Below, one piece after another: positions 46,375 to 56,159 of a DNA stretch of 64,000 nt. Made by a program: the position numbers and the translations under genes. Origin of the DNA: Orientallactaga sibirica (lineage: Eukaryota; Chordata; Mammalia; Rodentia; Dipodidae); NCBI GenBank assembly GCA_036365145.1, contig JAEOAD010000018.1, positions 13,622,501 to 13,686,500 on the forward strand. The letters run 5' to 3'. Within the stretch, counting starts at the first letter, position 1. Each line of letters begins with the position of its first letter. The notes under the pieces are model-generated. The model saw only the letters and a program-made list of their open reading frames with translations. It did no database searches and was not told the DNA's origin.

Positions 46375-46735
46375 TTGTGTGTGTGAGTAGGATGTGTGGT
46401 GTTGTGTGTGTGTGTGTGTGCGTGTGTTATGGCATATGCACATATGTGTGCTCTGTATGCACATTTGGAGAGTAGCCCAAAATATAATGTTGGATGTCCT
46501 TTTCTATGACTTTTCCACATTATTTCCTTCAGATGGAGTCTCTCACTAAATCCAGAGATGTCAGATTTTCTGACCAGTGAGCCTCAAGTATTCTTTTGTC
46601 TCCACTTTCCAATGGTCTGGGGTTACAGGTGTGTGTGGCCATACGAGGCTGTTTAGTGCTGGGGAATCAGACAGAGCAAATCATGCCCTCTCAAGCCCTC
46701 ATGCCTTCATGCAAGCACTCTTTTCTCTTATAAAT
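46375..46735 (-). mobile_element. B3-like SINE with TG tail
   Basis: A GTGTGTG-rich tract (46376-46427), then TTTGGAGAGTAGCCCAAAAT, a TCAGATGGAGTCTCTCACTA block, GTCTGGGGTTACAGGTGTGT, and TAGTGCTGGGGAATCAGAC with CATGCAAGCACTCTTTTCTC. Reverse complement of a B3-type element. Confidence 0.65.
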
Positions 46736-46787
46736 GGGAGAAAAGAAAGAGAACTGGTGTCCTGCAGTGTACAGGTGCTAACAGAGT

Positions 46788-48719
46788 TTTTCAGTGGGAA
46801 TTCCTTCAGTTTCTCTCCATTAAGTATTATTTGGGCTTTAGGAGCTTTATATACAGCCTTTATTATGTTGACATATAAACCGTCCATGCCTAGATGAAGT
46901 GATGTTGTATTTTGTCAAAGGCCTTTTATGCATCTATCAAAATGATCATGTGGTTTTTGTGTTTAAGATTATTTATGTGGTGTATTACATTGACAGATTT
47001 CTGTATGTTGAACCACCCCTGTGTTTCTAGGATGAAGCCTACTTGATCAAGGTGGATAATGCTTTTAATGTGTTGTTGAGTTCGGTTTACAAGGATTTTG
47101 TTCAGGATCTTGTGTCACTGTTCATAAGGGAAATAGGCCTGTAGTTTTTGTTTTTTTTTTTCCTTGTGGCATCTTTTCCTGATTTTGGTATTAGGGTGAC
47201 ACTAGCTTCATAGAAGGAGTTGGGGATCTTTCCTTATTCTCCAATTGTGTGGCACAGTTTGAGAAAAATTGGTTTCAGTTCTTCCATAAAGGTTTGATAG
47301 AATTCAGCTGAGAAGCCATCTGGTCCTGGACTCTTCTTTTTAGGGAGGTTTTTTATTACCATTTCAATCTCAGTGGGTGTGATAGCTTTGTTTAGGAGAT
47401 TAATCTGCTCCCAGTTTAGGTTTGGTAGGTGGTATATGTCCAGAAATTCATCCATTTCCTTCAAATTATCCAGTTGTGTGGGGTAGAGGTTTTTGAAATA
47501 AATCCTGACAATTCTCTCAATTTCACTTATGTCTGTTGTGATCTCTCCTTCTTCATTTCTACTTTTATTAATTTGAAGTGTCTCTTTTCTTCTCTTGATC
47601 AAATTGATCAGGGGTTTATCAATCTTATTTATTTTTTCAATGAACCAGCTCTTTGTTTCATCAATTTTCTTAATTGTTTTCTTAGTTACCAATTTATTAA
47701 TTTCTGCTCTGGACCTTAATTATTTCTTTCCATCTGGAGCTTTTTGGGTTGGATTCTTCTTGTTTTTTCAGTGCCTTTAGGTGGTTAGTTAGTTTATTGA
47801 TTTGGGATCTCTCTGTCTTTGTTTTGAAGGCATTTAGTGCTATGAATTTTCCCCTGAGGATTGCCTTCATGGTGTCCATTAAGTTTTGCTACAATGTGTT
47901 CTCATTGTCATTCATTTCTAGAAATTTTGTAATTTCATTTTTTATTTCATCCACTACCCATTTATTGTTTAAAAGTGTGTTATTCAGTTTCCAGGAGCTG
48001 GTGGGATTCCTGATGAATCTTTTATTGTTAATTTCTAGTGATACAGCGTTGTGATCTGATATCATTCAGGAGATTATGTCAATCTTCCTAATTATATGGA
48101 GGCAGGCTTTATGACCCAGTATATGCTCTATTTTAGAGAAGGTTCCATGGGCTGCTGAGAAGAATGTGTAATCTGTGGACTTTGGCTAGAATGTTCTGTA
48201 AATGTCTGTTAGGTCTAATTGATCTATGGTTTTGTTGAGCTCTCTTTTTTGTTTAGATGATCTATCTATTGCCGATAGTGGAGTATTGAAGTCCCCAACT
48301 ATGATGGTGTTGTTTTTTTCTGTTTTGTTGTTAAGTAGGTTTTGTTTTATGAATTGTGGTGCACCTGTTTGTTGCATAAGATTTATAATTGTGATGTCTT
48401 CTTATTGGATCATTCCCTTGATAAGTAAGAAGTGGCCTTCTTTCTCTTTTTTGATTACTTTTGGTTTTAAGTCTATTTTATCTGATATTAGTATAGCTAC
48501 TCCTGCTCGTTTCTTATTTCCATTTGCTTAGAATATCATTTTCCACCCTTTCACCCTGAGGAGGTGTCTGTCTTTAGTGGTGAAGTGGGTTTCTTGAAGA
48601 CAGCAGATTTAGGGGACTAATTTTCTGACCCATCCTATTAGCTTATGTATCTTGATGGGTGAATTAAGGCCATTAATGTTCAGGGTAATAACTGTGAGGT
48701 TTGATTTAATTCCTGCCAT
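46788..48719 (-). pseudogene. LINE-1 ORF2 pseudogene (endonuclease and partial reverse transcriptase)
   Basis: ORF2 would encode the L1 endonuclease/reverse transcriptase that nicks DNA and copies the RNA into the genome. The start codon is the complement of 48717-48719, opening MAGIKSNLTVITLNINGLNS, which carries the catalytic-site Asn of the endonuclease. A stop (complement of 48609-48611) follows after 36 codons. Beyond it the QETHF block keeps the catalytic Glu (complement of 48591-48593). GDFNTPLS lies near 48290 and SDHN near 48046-48060. The reverse transcriptase starts with SPGPDGFSAEFYQ inside the open stretch 47234-47692. Further stops and shifts follow, and the sequence ends after a GEKLKEFPL block near 46790. 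It cannot make an active protein. Confidence 0.88.
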
Positions 48720-48815
48720 GTTGTGGTGGTTTATGTAGCTTGGCGTTTTCTTGGATTTTGTAGCTTTTTGTTACTTCTTTGAGTTTGGTTATTACTATCT
48801 GCTTCTTCTAGGCAC

Positions 48816-50302
48816 TTATGGTTGGTTATTTGATTCTTCTGTGTGGAAAATTCCCTGAAGTACTGTCTGTAGGTTTGGTTTTGTGTTCATATAGTTGTAA
48901 GGCTGAGTTTTATTGTACAAAGTTTTTCTTTCACCATCTATTATGAGGGATACTTTTGCTGGATAAAGTATTTTGGGTTGGAAGCTGTAAGTTCTTAGAC
49001 TTTGCAGTGTTCCATTCCAGGCCCTTCTAGCATTCAGAAGTCTGAAAGTAATTCTCATGGGGTTACCTTTATATGTAATGCAATGTTTCTCCCTAGCTGC
49101 TTTTAGGAATTTCTCTTTGTTATTGATGTTTAGAGTCTGAATGATAATATGTCTTGGAGAATTTCTCCTTTGGTGAAGTCTGTTTGGAGTTCTGTTAGCT
49201 TCTTGTAACTTGGTGGGACTTTATTTTGAGAGAGTAGGAAAGTTTTTCTTCTATAATTTTGTTGAATAAGTTCTCCATGCCTTTGTTCTGAATTTCCTCC
49301 CCTTCTGGTATCCCCATGTTCCAAATGTTGGGACAATTAATGGTATCCCACAGATCCCTCATGTTCTGTTCACAGAAATTTTTGAACTTATTGAAACTTT
49401 TGGACTTATGAACTGTTTCTTCTGTTTTATCTTCCAGTTCTTAGTTTCTTTCCTCCACATGGCTTACTCTATTCTTGAGACCTTCTATAGGGTTTTGGGT
49501 TTGTTCAATTTGGTTTGTATTTCCTACTGCTTTTTTATGTATAGTTTCCATCCTTCTGTCAAATTCCCTTTTCACGTCATTTTCTGATTTTCTTAATGCC
49601 TCTTGGAATTTATCCTTGCGTTTATTTATGTCTTCATTGAGCTTAGCTAGCTGGTTATTGAGGTCCTCTCTTTTTTCACTCTCCTTCAGATCATTTAACT
49701 GTTTTTGGAGTTGTGGTAGTTTGAATATATGTCCCCCAATATATTCAGTGTTTTACTACTTATAGTTTGCATCTGCAATCACCTTGCTAGAGGCAATGTC
49801 ACTGGGGGCTGGTCTTAAGGTGTTAATGGTGTGGGTTTGAGATTCCATTGTAAAGATATGCAAATGTGCCTAACAGGAGTTCCTGAAGTGTGCTGTGTGA
49901 CCTTTTGGCTGTAGTTTTGCTCTGTGTGCTGTGGTGGCTGGTTGGCTTTTGCTCTCTTTGCTTGGTCTTGTGAGAGAAGGTCGCTTCTTCTGCCATTATG
50001 GAACTTCCCCTGGATCTGTAAGCTTCAGTAAATAATATCCCTTCCTCCATAGCTGTTCCTGGTCTGGAAGTTCATCTCAGCGAACCTGAAGCTGTCTGCT
50101 ACAGGAGTCCTTCTAGGTTCTTTTTTATTAGGTCTAATCTAGTGAGAACAGCATTCATACGATTATTGGCCCTTTGTTGATTTTCTGCAAGTTCTGCTAT
50201 TTTCTTGGCCAGGGTTGCATTGCTTGCATCTTCATTTTGGGGTTCTGATTCTATTGTCTCGTCTATGTTTTGGTTAGAGACATCCATTGTGGGACTGGGC
50301 AT
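48816..50302 (-). pseudogene. LINE-1 ORF1 pseudogene split by an LTR
   Basis: ORF1 encodes the RNA-binding trimeric chaperone of L1. The N-terminus starts MPSPTMDVSNQNIDETIE at the complement of 50302 and runs about 65 codons. The 392-bp LTR then interrupts it. After the LTR a long heptad-rich coiled coil resumes (about 49711 down to 49440, Lys/Glu/Leu/Asn-rich), followed by an in-frame stop near 49440 and frame changes. The C-terminal RNA-binding part is seen at 48816-49058, with RAWNGTLQSLRTYSFQPKIL. Start choice rests on the first ATG below the monomer array and its leading acidic stretch. It is non-functional. Confidence 0.85.
49712..50103 (+). mobile_element. solo LTR (MaLR type) inside LINE-1 ORF1
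   Basis: It is 392 bp, TGTGGTAGTTTGAATATATG to GCTGTCTGCTACA. A perfect 5-bp target duplication GGAGT lies at 49707-49711 and 50104-50108, as expected for ERVL/MaLR integrase. It holds GCCATTATGGAACTTCCCCT, a CAGTAAATAATATCC poly(A) region, and CTGGTCTGGAAGTTCATCTC. No interior or second LTR is present. The insertion is in opposite orientation to the L1 and must be younger. Confidence 0.93.
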
Positions 50303-50369
50303 TTACTTGCATTTGATTTATCATGTTATTCCTTTTGCACTGTGGTCTGCTGTAGGATCTGGTCCATGC

Positions 50370-51180
50370 AGGGTGGGGTGGTGGGTGGGAAGGTGGTGGC
50401 ACATGGAGCTCCATGGTGCCTAGCGATGGTGGAACTCTAGCCTTCTGTTCTGGGTCCTCTCACCATGGGGTATGGAGCCAGGAAGGGTGGCAGCAATTGG
50501 GAAGGTGTTCATGTGTGGAGCTCCCAGTTGGCTTGGGAAGGGGGAATGCTAGCCTGCTGGCCTGGGTTCATGCATTGGGGTGGGGTGGGGGGCTGTGCCA
50601 AATGGGATGGATGGAGTTCATGTGTGGATCTCTGTGGGTGCAGGAAAGCCTAGGTTGGTTTGGGGTGAATGCTAGCCTATTGACCTGGGTCTGTGCAGGT
50701 GGGGCAAAGGGGAAGGTATCAAGTAGGACAGAAGGCATTGCATGTGGAGCTCCTTGGGGGCAGGAAAGCCTAGGTCGGGGTGGGGTGGGAGGAACACTAG
50801 CCTCTTGACCTGGATCCGTACATGGGAGTGGGGGTGGTGGCAAGTGGAACAGAAGGTGTTCCCTTATGGAGCTCTGCAGGGGAAGGAAAGGTGAGGTCAG
50901 GGTGGGGTGGGGCAAATGCTAGCCTGTTGACTTGGGTCCATGCCTGGGAGGTGGCAGTGAGTGGGATAGTTCATGTGTGGCGCTCCAAGGGGCAGGGCGG
51001 GAAAGCCTAGGAGGGGGTGGGACAGGGCAAATGCTAGCCTGTTGGCCTGGGTCTGTGCATGGGGGGCCATGGTAGTTGGGGCAAGATGGATGGAGTTTGT
51101 GTGTGCAGCTCTGTGGGAGCAGGAGAGCCTAAGTGGGGGCAGGGATGGGCGAATTCTAACCAGCTGGCCTGGGTCCACTT
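50370..51180 (-). promoter_or_regulatory. LINE-1 5' UTR of about seven ~120-bp tandem monomers
   Basis: On the plus strand an AATGCTAGCCT-like block recurs starting near 50433, 50545, 50668, 50793, 50915, 51030 and 51152 (spacings 112-125). A second landmark, GGAAAGCCTAG, recurs near 50643, 50763, 50884, 50999 and 51121, and a third, TGTGGAGCTC, follows the same rhythm. The array lies just upstream (minus strand) of ORF1, separated by ~70-130 bp. Mouse L1 families are known to have promoter monomers of about 200 bp in this place; the shorter unit here is unlike those. It is G-rich on the plus strand but poor in CpG. The frames on both strands are chance. Confidence 0.85.
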
Positions 51181-51794
51181 AGTCTGCAGTTAGTGCAGGA
51201 GGAATCTGCAGCTGAGACTGTGGCTAGGATGGCTGCTTGAGATGACTGGGAGACTGGTGGGATACCTGAGAACATGGGAATCAGTTGATTCCCTACTTTG
51301 CTCCTACTGTGCCTTCCTACTGGAAGTCTACTAGAATCTTCAAACCTTTAAAAACCCCACTTACCTCTAAATGTCTTGCTTTTCCTTCCCTGCAAGGTGA
51401 GGCATAGTTAAGCAGACACCATCTTGACCAGAAGTCTCTTTTGGATATTTTGTTGAGAGTATCTGGGGAGGGATGCAGGAGTCTTTTTTTGTTGTTGTTG
51501 TTTGTTTGTTTTTTTGACAGGATCTGAGGAGGGCACAGGAGACTTTTCTCCTCTTTGGGTCCTGGGAACCAAACACTGCTACACAACAAACAAAATTGAG
51601 TGTATTGTTTGCTGCAAAAACAATCAGCTATTTCTCACCAAGACCTGTCGTGGTGACATATTTTACCTCATTTATAATGAAAGTAAGGCATTTGCTTGTA
51701 AGACAGATGGAAAACAATTTATCTGGAATTTTGAAAATGGTGGAAAATAAACCAACTCACCCTCACTTTCCTTCTCAGGTCTTTCTTACCTTTT
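51181..51794. other. unassigned DNA between L1 5' end and polypyrimidine tract
   Basis: It may contain a little more L1 5' UTR on its left. It holds a T/GTT-rich tract (51483-51516) flanked by an imperfect ~28-bp direct repeat. No exon was recognised; the 82-codon frame at 51502-51750 has many Cys and Lys but no domain I can name. Confidence 0.4.
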
Positions 51795-51887
51795 CTTCCT
51801 TCCTTCCTTCCTTCCTTCCTTCCTTCCTTCCTTCCTTCCTTCCTTCCTTCCTTCCTTCCTTCCCCTACCTCCCTCCTTTCTTTCTTT

Positions 51888-51943
<56 letters not shown>

Positions 51944-51945
51944 TT
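51795..51945 (+). repeat. (TTCC)n(CTTT)n polypyrimidine tract
   Basis: About seventeen CTTC/TTCC units (51795-51862), a short CCCCTACCTCCCTCC spacer, then about seventeen CTTT units (to 51944). One strand is almost all pyrimidine for 150 bp. Confidence 0.97.
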
Positions 51946-52479
51946 TAATAGTATGCATGTACATAAAAGATCTTTCAGTGGTAGGGAAGCTAATTAAAAC
52001 CAATTATAGCCTGACTGACCTGTCACTCCAATGAAATTAGCAAAAGAACAAGGTATCATGTTTGGAATTTTTTTTTTTTCCTACAGCACATAGTTTAGAC
52101 CATCTTTTATTTTGGGATCTCAACATCACTTAGCTGTGAATACCAGTTGTCCATTAACTCTTATGTATTGTATTTATTTTTCTGTAATAACATCCTGTTA
52201 AGAGATCTAAAAGGAAGTGAAGTGGGTATAAAGAAACAATGGGAAAGTAAGATATGGAAGTCAAGGTTGCCTCAGTTAATTGGCATAGCATAGATGTTTT
52301 TGAAGGCTTATCTTTAATTGCTATTATTCTTTTTATCATACTCTTTGTAGACTCTTCAAACTCATTACCACGGCTTTGGGAACCCCATGGTTTGATTAGA
52401 AAATGTATTTTCTCCTACCTCATTTCTTTCTGTAGCAGGCAATTTACATCAGACACATCAGTATTTCATAAAATTTCTC

Positions 52480-52640
52480 CAAATTGATTGGAATAGTCTC
52501 ATATCACTCTTTTTGTTTGCTGCATTGTTTTACACGATATGAATGCATTATAATTTATTCAACCATTTCCTTGTGGATGGGTGTTTGCATTACTTTCATT
52601 TTCTTGCCATTTCAAATAAAATGTGAAAAGCAAAAACCTT
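52480..52640 (-). mobile_element. possible LINE-1 fragment, antisense
   Basis: TTTATTCAACCATTTCCTTG and TGGATGGGTGTTTGCATTAC resemble the reverse strand of the L1 3' region. Weak. Confidence 0.35.
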
Positions 52641-52854
52641 TTAACCTATGTAATGTATTTGTAGGTTAAAGATACACATTTGTATTCTAAGGAAAACTCT
52701 AGGGAGGGAGTTTCTAGACAAAGTACAGTGTAGATTTTTCATTTTAATAAATGTACAAAACTCATATTTCATATTTATACTAGCAACTTAATAATGTTAC
52801 ATTAGTTCTCCCTTATGGTTTGAATCTTCAATGCACACACAGATTCATGTTCTT

Positions 52855-53022
52855 TTTTGGTTGTTTGTTTTTTGTTTTTTCGAGGTAGGGTTTCACTCTA
52901 GTCCAGGCTGACCAAGAATTCACTGTGTAGTCTCAGGGTGGCCTCGAACTCGTGGTGATTCTCCTACCTCTGCCTCCCTAGAGCTGGGCTTAAAGGCGTG
53001 TGCCGCCATGCACAGTGCTAAA
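52855..53022 (-). mobile_element. B1 SINE
   Basis: A T/GTTT-rich tail, then CGAGGTAGGGTTTCACTCTA, GTGTAGTCTCAGGGTGGCCT, GGCTTAAAGGCGTGTGCCGC. Reverse orientation. Confidence 0.92.
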
Positions 53023-53032
53023 TTTATTTCTT

Positions 53033-53245
53033 TTTCTTTTTTTTAATTTAAATTTGTATTTATTATTTATTTGTTTATTTATTTTTTGTTTGTTTGTTTT
53101 TCGAGGTAGGTTCTCACCACCCTGGCCCAGGCTGACCTGGAATTACCTTTGTAGTCTCAGGGTAGCCTCGAACACACAGTGATCCTCCTACCTCTGCCTC
53201 CCGAGTGCTGGCATTAAAGGCGTGCGCCACCACAGCACCTGGCTG
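53033..53245 (-). mobile_element. B1 SINE with long T-rich tail
   Basis: An AT/GTTT-rich tail (53033-53100) is followed by TCGAGGTAGGTTCTCACCAC, CCAGGCTGACCTGGAATTAC, CGAGTGCTGGCATTAAAGGC. It lies in the same orientation as and 10 bp from its left neighbour. Confidence 0.92.
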
Positions 53246-53689
53246 AATTGCTTTCTTATGTCGGATTTTTGTTGTTCTGTTTTCTATAAATATGATTTGG
53301 GGCTTAGATCTCTTGAGTCAAACATTTTTGCAACCAACACAATGAAAGCAAGGAATCCCTGTTCACTGTGAACCTGAGATGTAGGAGTAGTTTTTTCATA
53401 GCCAAAACTGATTAAGAGAATCTATTTTTTTAAAGACATATTGACAGGTTAATTGCCTCTTAGATTCATTGATATATCTTTCCAATTACTGCTTTTATCC
53501 AATAATGTGTACTTTATTCCTTAAAATTTGCATTTCTTTAATTTTTCTGAGAATGGTAATTAGTTCTATGAAATTCATCTTTTCATATATGAGTCAATCT
53601 GATGCCCATACACAGTGAGACAAAAAAGTCAGGATATTATAGGAAGTATGCAAAAATGATAGTGACATAAACCATTTCTTTTTCTTAAA
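53246..53689. other. unique AT-rich DNA, nothing recognised
   Basis: No named repeat or exon. Confidence 0.4.
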
Positions 53690-53977
53690 GTTTTTAAAAA
53701 TATTTTTAATATTTTATTTTTATTTATTATTTTGAGGGAAAGAGAGGGGGGAAGAGAGGGGGAGGGAAAAAGAGGGTGAGGGAAAGAGGGAGGGAGACAG
53801 AGAGAGAGAGAGAGATTGGGAGAGAGAAAGACAAACCAGGGCTTCTAGCCACTGCAAACAAACTCCAGATGCATGTACTACTTTGTGCATCTGGCTTACA
53901 TGGGTCCTGGGGAATCAAACTTGGGTCCTTTGGCTTTGTAAGCAAGCTCCTTAACTACTAAACCATCTGTCAAGCCC
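53690..53977 (-). mobile_element. B2-superfamily (DIP-like) SINE, subtype B, with long purine tail
   Basis: An A/T-rich tail and a ~100-bp GGGA/GAGA-rich stretch (53735-53830) precede CAAACTCCAGATGCATGTAC, GGGGAATCAAACTTGGGTCC and the reversed head ACTAAACCATCTGTCAAGCC. The purine run is an expansion of the normal (GA)n segment. The basic and serine-rich frames here are its translations. Confidence 0.9.
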
Positions 53978-54329
53978 CAAAACTTATTTCTTGCATAACT
54001 GTGATGATGGAAATTATTTTATGAGCACCCATAGAAGAGTTGTAAAATAGCAGAGGCTACAGAAGCAGAGGATGAAAACAATAAATCAAATGTTTGTATT
54101 CATGGGTACCCAACTCCTCAGAGCTCTGGCTGTGACTTCATGCATAGGATAGACTGTAACTTTGAGTGAGTTTTCTAAGGAAAGGTAGCCTACTGTGGTA
54201 GCACACAACCATAGAGCTTAGCCATTTAAGAATGTGTGGATTAGCTCATGCTGCTGTTGGTTTGAGCCCACTAAAATGGATCTGACTTCAGAGTGGGCTG
54301 CAATTAGTCACTTCAATCCAATGTAATTA
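53978..54329. other. unique DNA, nothing recognised
   Basis: No named repeat or exon. Confidence 0.4.
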
Positions 54330-54470
54330 AGTATAAAAGTAGAGTCATTTGTAAAATGCAATGAGAATGCTAATTCCATCTTTTAGGTGGAGAAATCAAT
54401 GCTGTCTTTTCAAGGCCACACAGGCAATAGTAACACAGGCAGAATCTGTATTTGAATCAGTATGCATATG
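54330..54470 (-). mobile_element. probable MIR SINE fragment
   Basis: TTAGGTGGAGAAATCAATGC, CAAGGCCACACAGGCAATAG and GGCAGAATCTGTATTTGAAT fit the reverse MIR core. Confidence 0.5.
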
Positions 54471-54639
54471 TACATTTTTGATAATATGCACATTAATGCA
54501 TCTGTATGTACATGTAGATATACCATGAAGATTTTAGCAGTATGTAATAAAAATTTAACTGGTTCACTACACACTAGGAACTTAGAAATCTTTGATTTTT
54601 GTCTATAATATTATTTGTTGATGTGTAACATGTTACTCT

Positions 54640-55060
54640 TTGCTTTTAAATATCACTGACTATTGTTTCATAGTTTCTGTGGATGTGGAATCTGGATATA
54701 CTTTATCTGGCTGTTTCTGGCTCAAGATTTCTCCTGAGGCTTCAGTCTATCTGCTAATTGGGGTTGTGATCTCTCTCATCTGGAGCATAGACTGGCAGAG
54801 GGTCCTGCTTTCAGTTCACCCTGGTGGTTACTGGCAAAATTCTGTCTTTTACCACAGGCATTCTTCACAGGGTTGCTTCACAATTTAACCACAGGATTTT
54901 TATAGCTAAACAATCCAAGAGTAATCAAGGACACCCCCAAGACAGAAGCCATATAATCTAATCATAATCTAATCTTTGAAGTGACATACCATTACTTCTG
55001 CCACATTTTATTTATTTATAGAGTCATTAAGCCTATCCCTCACTTAAATGAGCTAAATTA
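54640..55060 (-). mobile_element. ancient mammalian repeat, MLT1-like, antisense
   Basis: TGTTTCATAGTTTCTGTGGA, GCTGTTTCTGGCTCAAGATT, TCTCCTGAGGCTTCAGTCTA, TTCACAGGGTTGCTTCACAA, AGTGACATACCATTACTTCT. It is the same broad type as 39945; the exact family is not certain. Confidence 0.5.
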
Positions 55061-55454
55061 ATAGCATAAATACCAAAAGGTCATGGACACTGTATTGCCC
55101 GCCTACCACAGGAAATGTTTCTTAGTCTTTCAATCTTTAGCTTCTCTTATGATCATGTTCAGATTCCTGAGCTTAGCTAAACTTTAGAGTACTGCACAAT
55201 CTCAACTGTAGGTGTCAGATAAAAGTCAGTGCAATATGGTATCACATCTTATCATCCTGGCCAATCATCACAGCTCACATTTCTTTCTACTCACAGATCT
55301 GGAGGTGAGAAACCATTTTATCAAGGTCAGTATGTGAAGCTGTCATTATATATCTTTGGGAAGAACAAAGGTACGATAATAGCTATTCATTGCACTCAAT
55401 GAGGTATTAAATAAATATATACCCATGGATCTCAGCCATGTTCTTTTATTATTA
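55061..55454. other. unique DNA, nothing recognised
   Basis: No named repeat or exon. Confidence 0.4.
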
Positions 55455-55790
55455 TTATTTAAAAATTTTTGTGTGTGCACACACACACATGCACGTATGT
55501 GTGTCACAGTGTGTGTTTGGAGGACAACTTTTGGTTCAATCCTCACCTTTCCACTTATTTTGAGGCGATGTTTCTCTCTCTGGGTCTTGTTCTGCTGTTG
55601 TTGTTTGCCATAAGTTTTTGGGAAATTCCCCTATCTCTATCTCCCATCTTGTAGTCAGTATGCCAGGATTATAGAAACCTGCCATGATTTCTGGCTATTT
55701 TTAAAAAATGGGGTCTGGAGATCATGATCAAACTCAAGACTCAGGCTTGAGCTATGGCTCTTTATCCACTAACCCATCTTTTAGAGATAT
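55455..55790 (-). mobile_element. B3-like SINE with CA/TG tail
   Basis: A GTGTGTGCACACACACACAT tract, TGTTTGGAGGACAACTTTTG, a TATGCCAGGATTATAGAAAC block and an end TCTTTATCCACTAACCCATC. Reverse complement of a B3-type element. Confidence 0.6.
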
Positions 55791-56097
55791 TCTTAAGAGG
55801 AAAAGTTACTGTAAGCAAATTGGTCCCTGTTCAAGATGTATGAACATATTTTTAGTCTCTCTGGCCCTCAGTCTACTTATCTTACCAAGATATAATCAAA
55901 CAAGAGAAAGGTTTGCTTTAAAGTTCCAAAGATGTCAGAGGTTTTACAATTCACACGAAAGAGTGACAAAGACAAGGTAGAATACTAGCAGAGTGGCAGT
56001 GTGAGAACTGGAAAGTGTATAAACCATCTCCAGGAGACACCATCCCACCACTGCCATGTGGAAATAGGGCCAGAGTATGGCTAGGGTTTGGGCCTTA
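55791..56097. other. unique DNA, nothing recognised
   Basis: No named repeat or exon. Confidence 0.4.
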
Positions 56098-56159
56098 AAA
56101 AAAAGAACAGAAAAGAAAAGAAAAAAAAAGAAAAGAAAAGAAAAGAAAAGAAAAGAAAA
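56098..56159 (+). repeat. (AAAAG)n microsatellite
   Basis: About eleven AAAAG units with one expanded A run (56121-56129). Confidence 0.95.

Larger units (their letters stand above)
46788..51180 (-). mobile_element. LINE-1, antisense, 5' end kept, 3' half missing
   Basis: Reading the minus strand from 51180, the order is tandem 5' UTR monomers, ORF1, a short intergenic gap and ORF2 through the start of the reverse transcriptase. The match stops at about 46788, before the FADD catalytic block. The 3' UTR and poly(A) tail are absent. L1 insertions usually lose the 5' end, so this copy was most likely cut by a later deletion. Its promoter array is well preserved, pointing to a fairly young family. 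A solo LTR at 49712 splits ORF1. Confidence 0.9.

Noticed and set aside
47234..47692. 152-codon open frame resembling a reverse transcriptase gene
   Set aside because: It is part of the decayed ORF2 of the antisense LINE-1, flanked in order by endonuclease, ORF1 and promoter remnants. It is not a host gene.
50413..50915. Long Trp/Gly-rich and Pro-rich frames on both strands
   Set aside because: They follow the ~120-bp L1 monomer repeat, with no independent support.
50370..51180. G-rich region looking like a CpG-island promoter, and its tandem blocks looking like a CRISPR-type array
   Set aside because: It has few CpG dinucleotides, units are whole tandem copies without unique spacers, and it lies directly upstream of L1 ORF1. 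Mammalian DNA has no CRISPR.
51596..52003. 133-codon frame with Phe/Leu/Ser runs and its Lys/Arg/Glu mirror
   Set aside because: The length comes from the TTCC/CTTT tract; no domain outside it.
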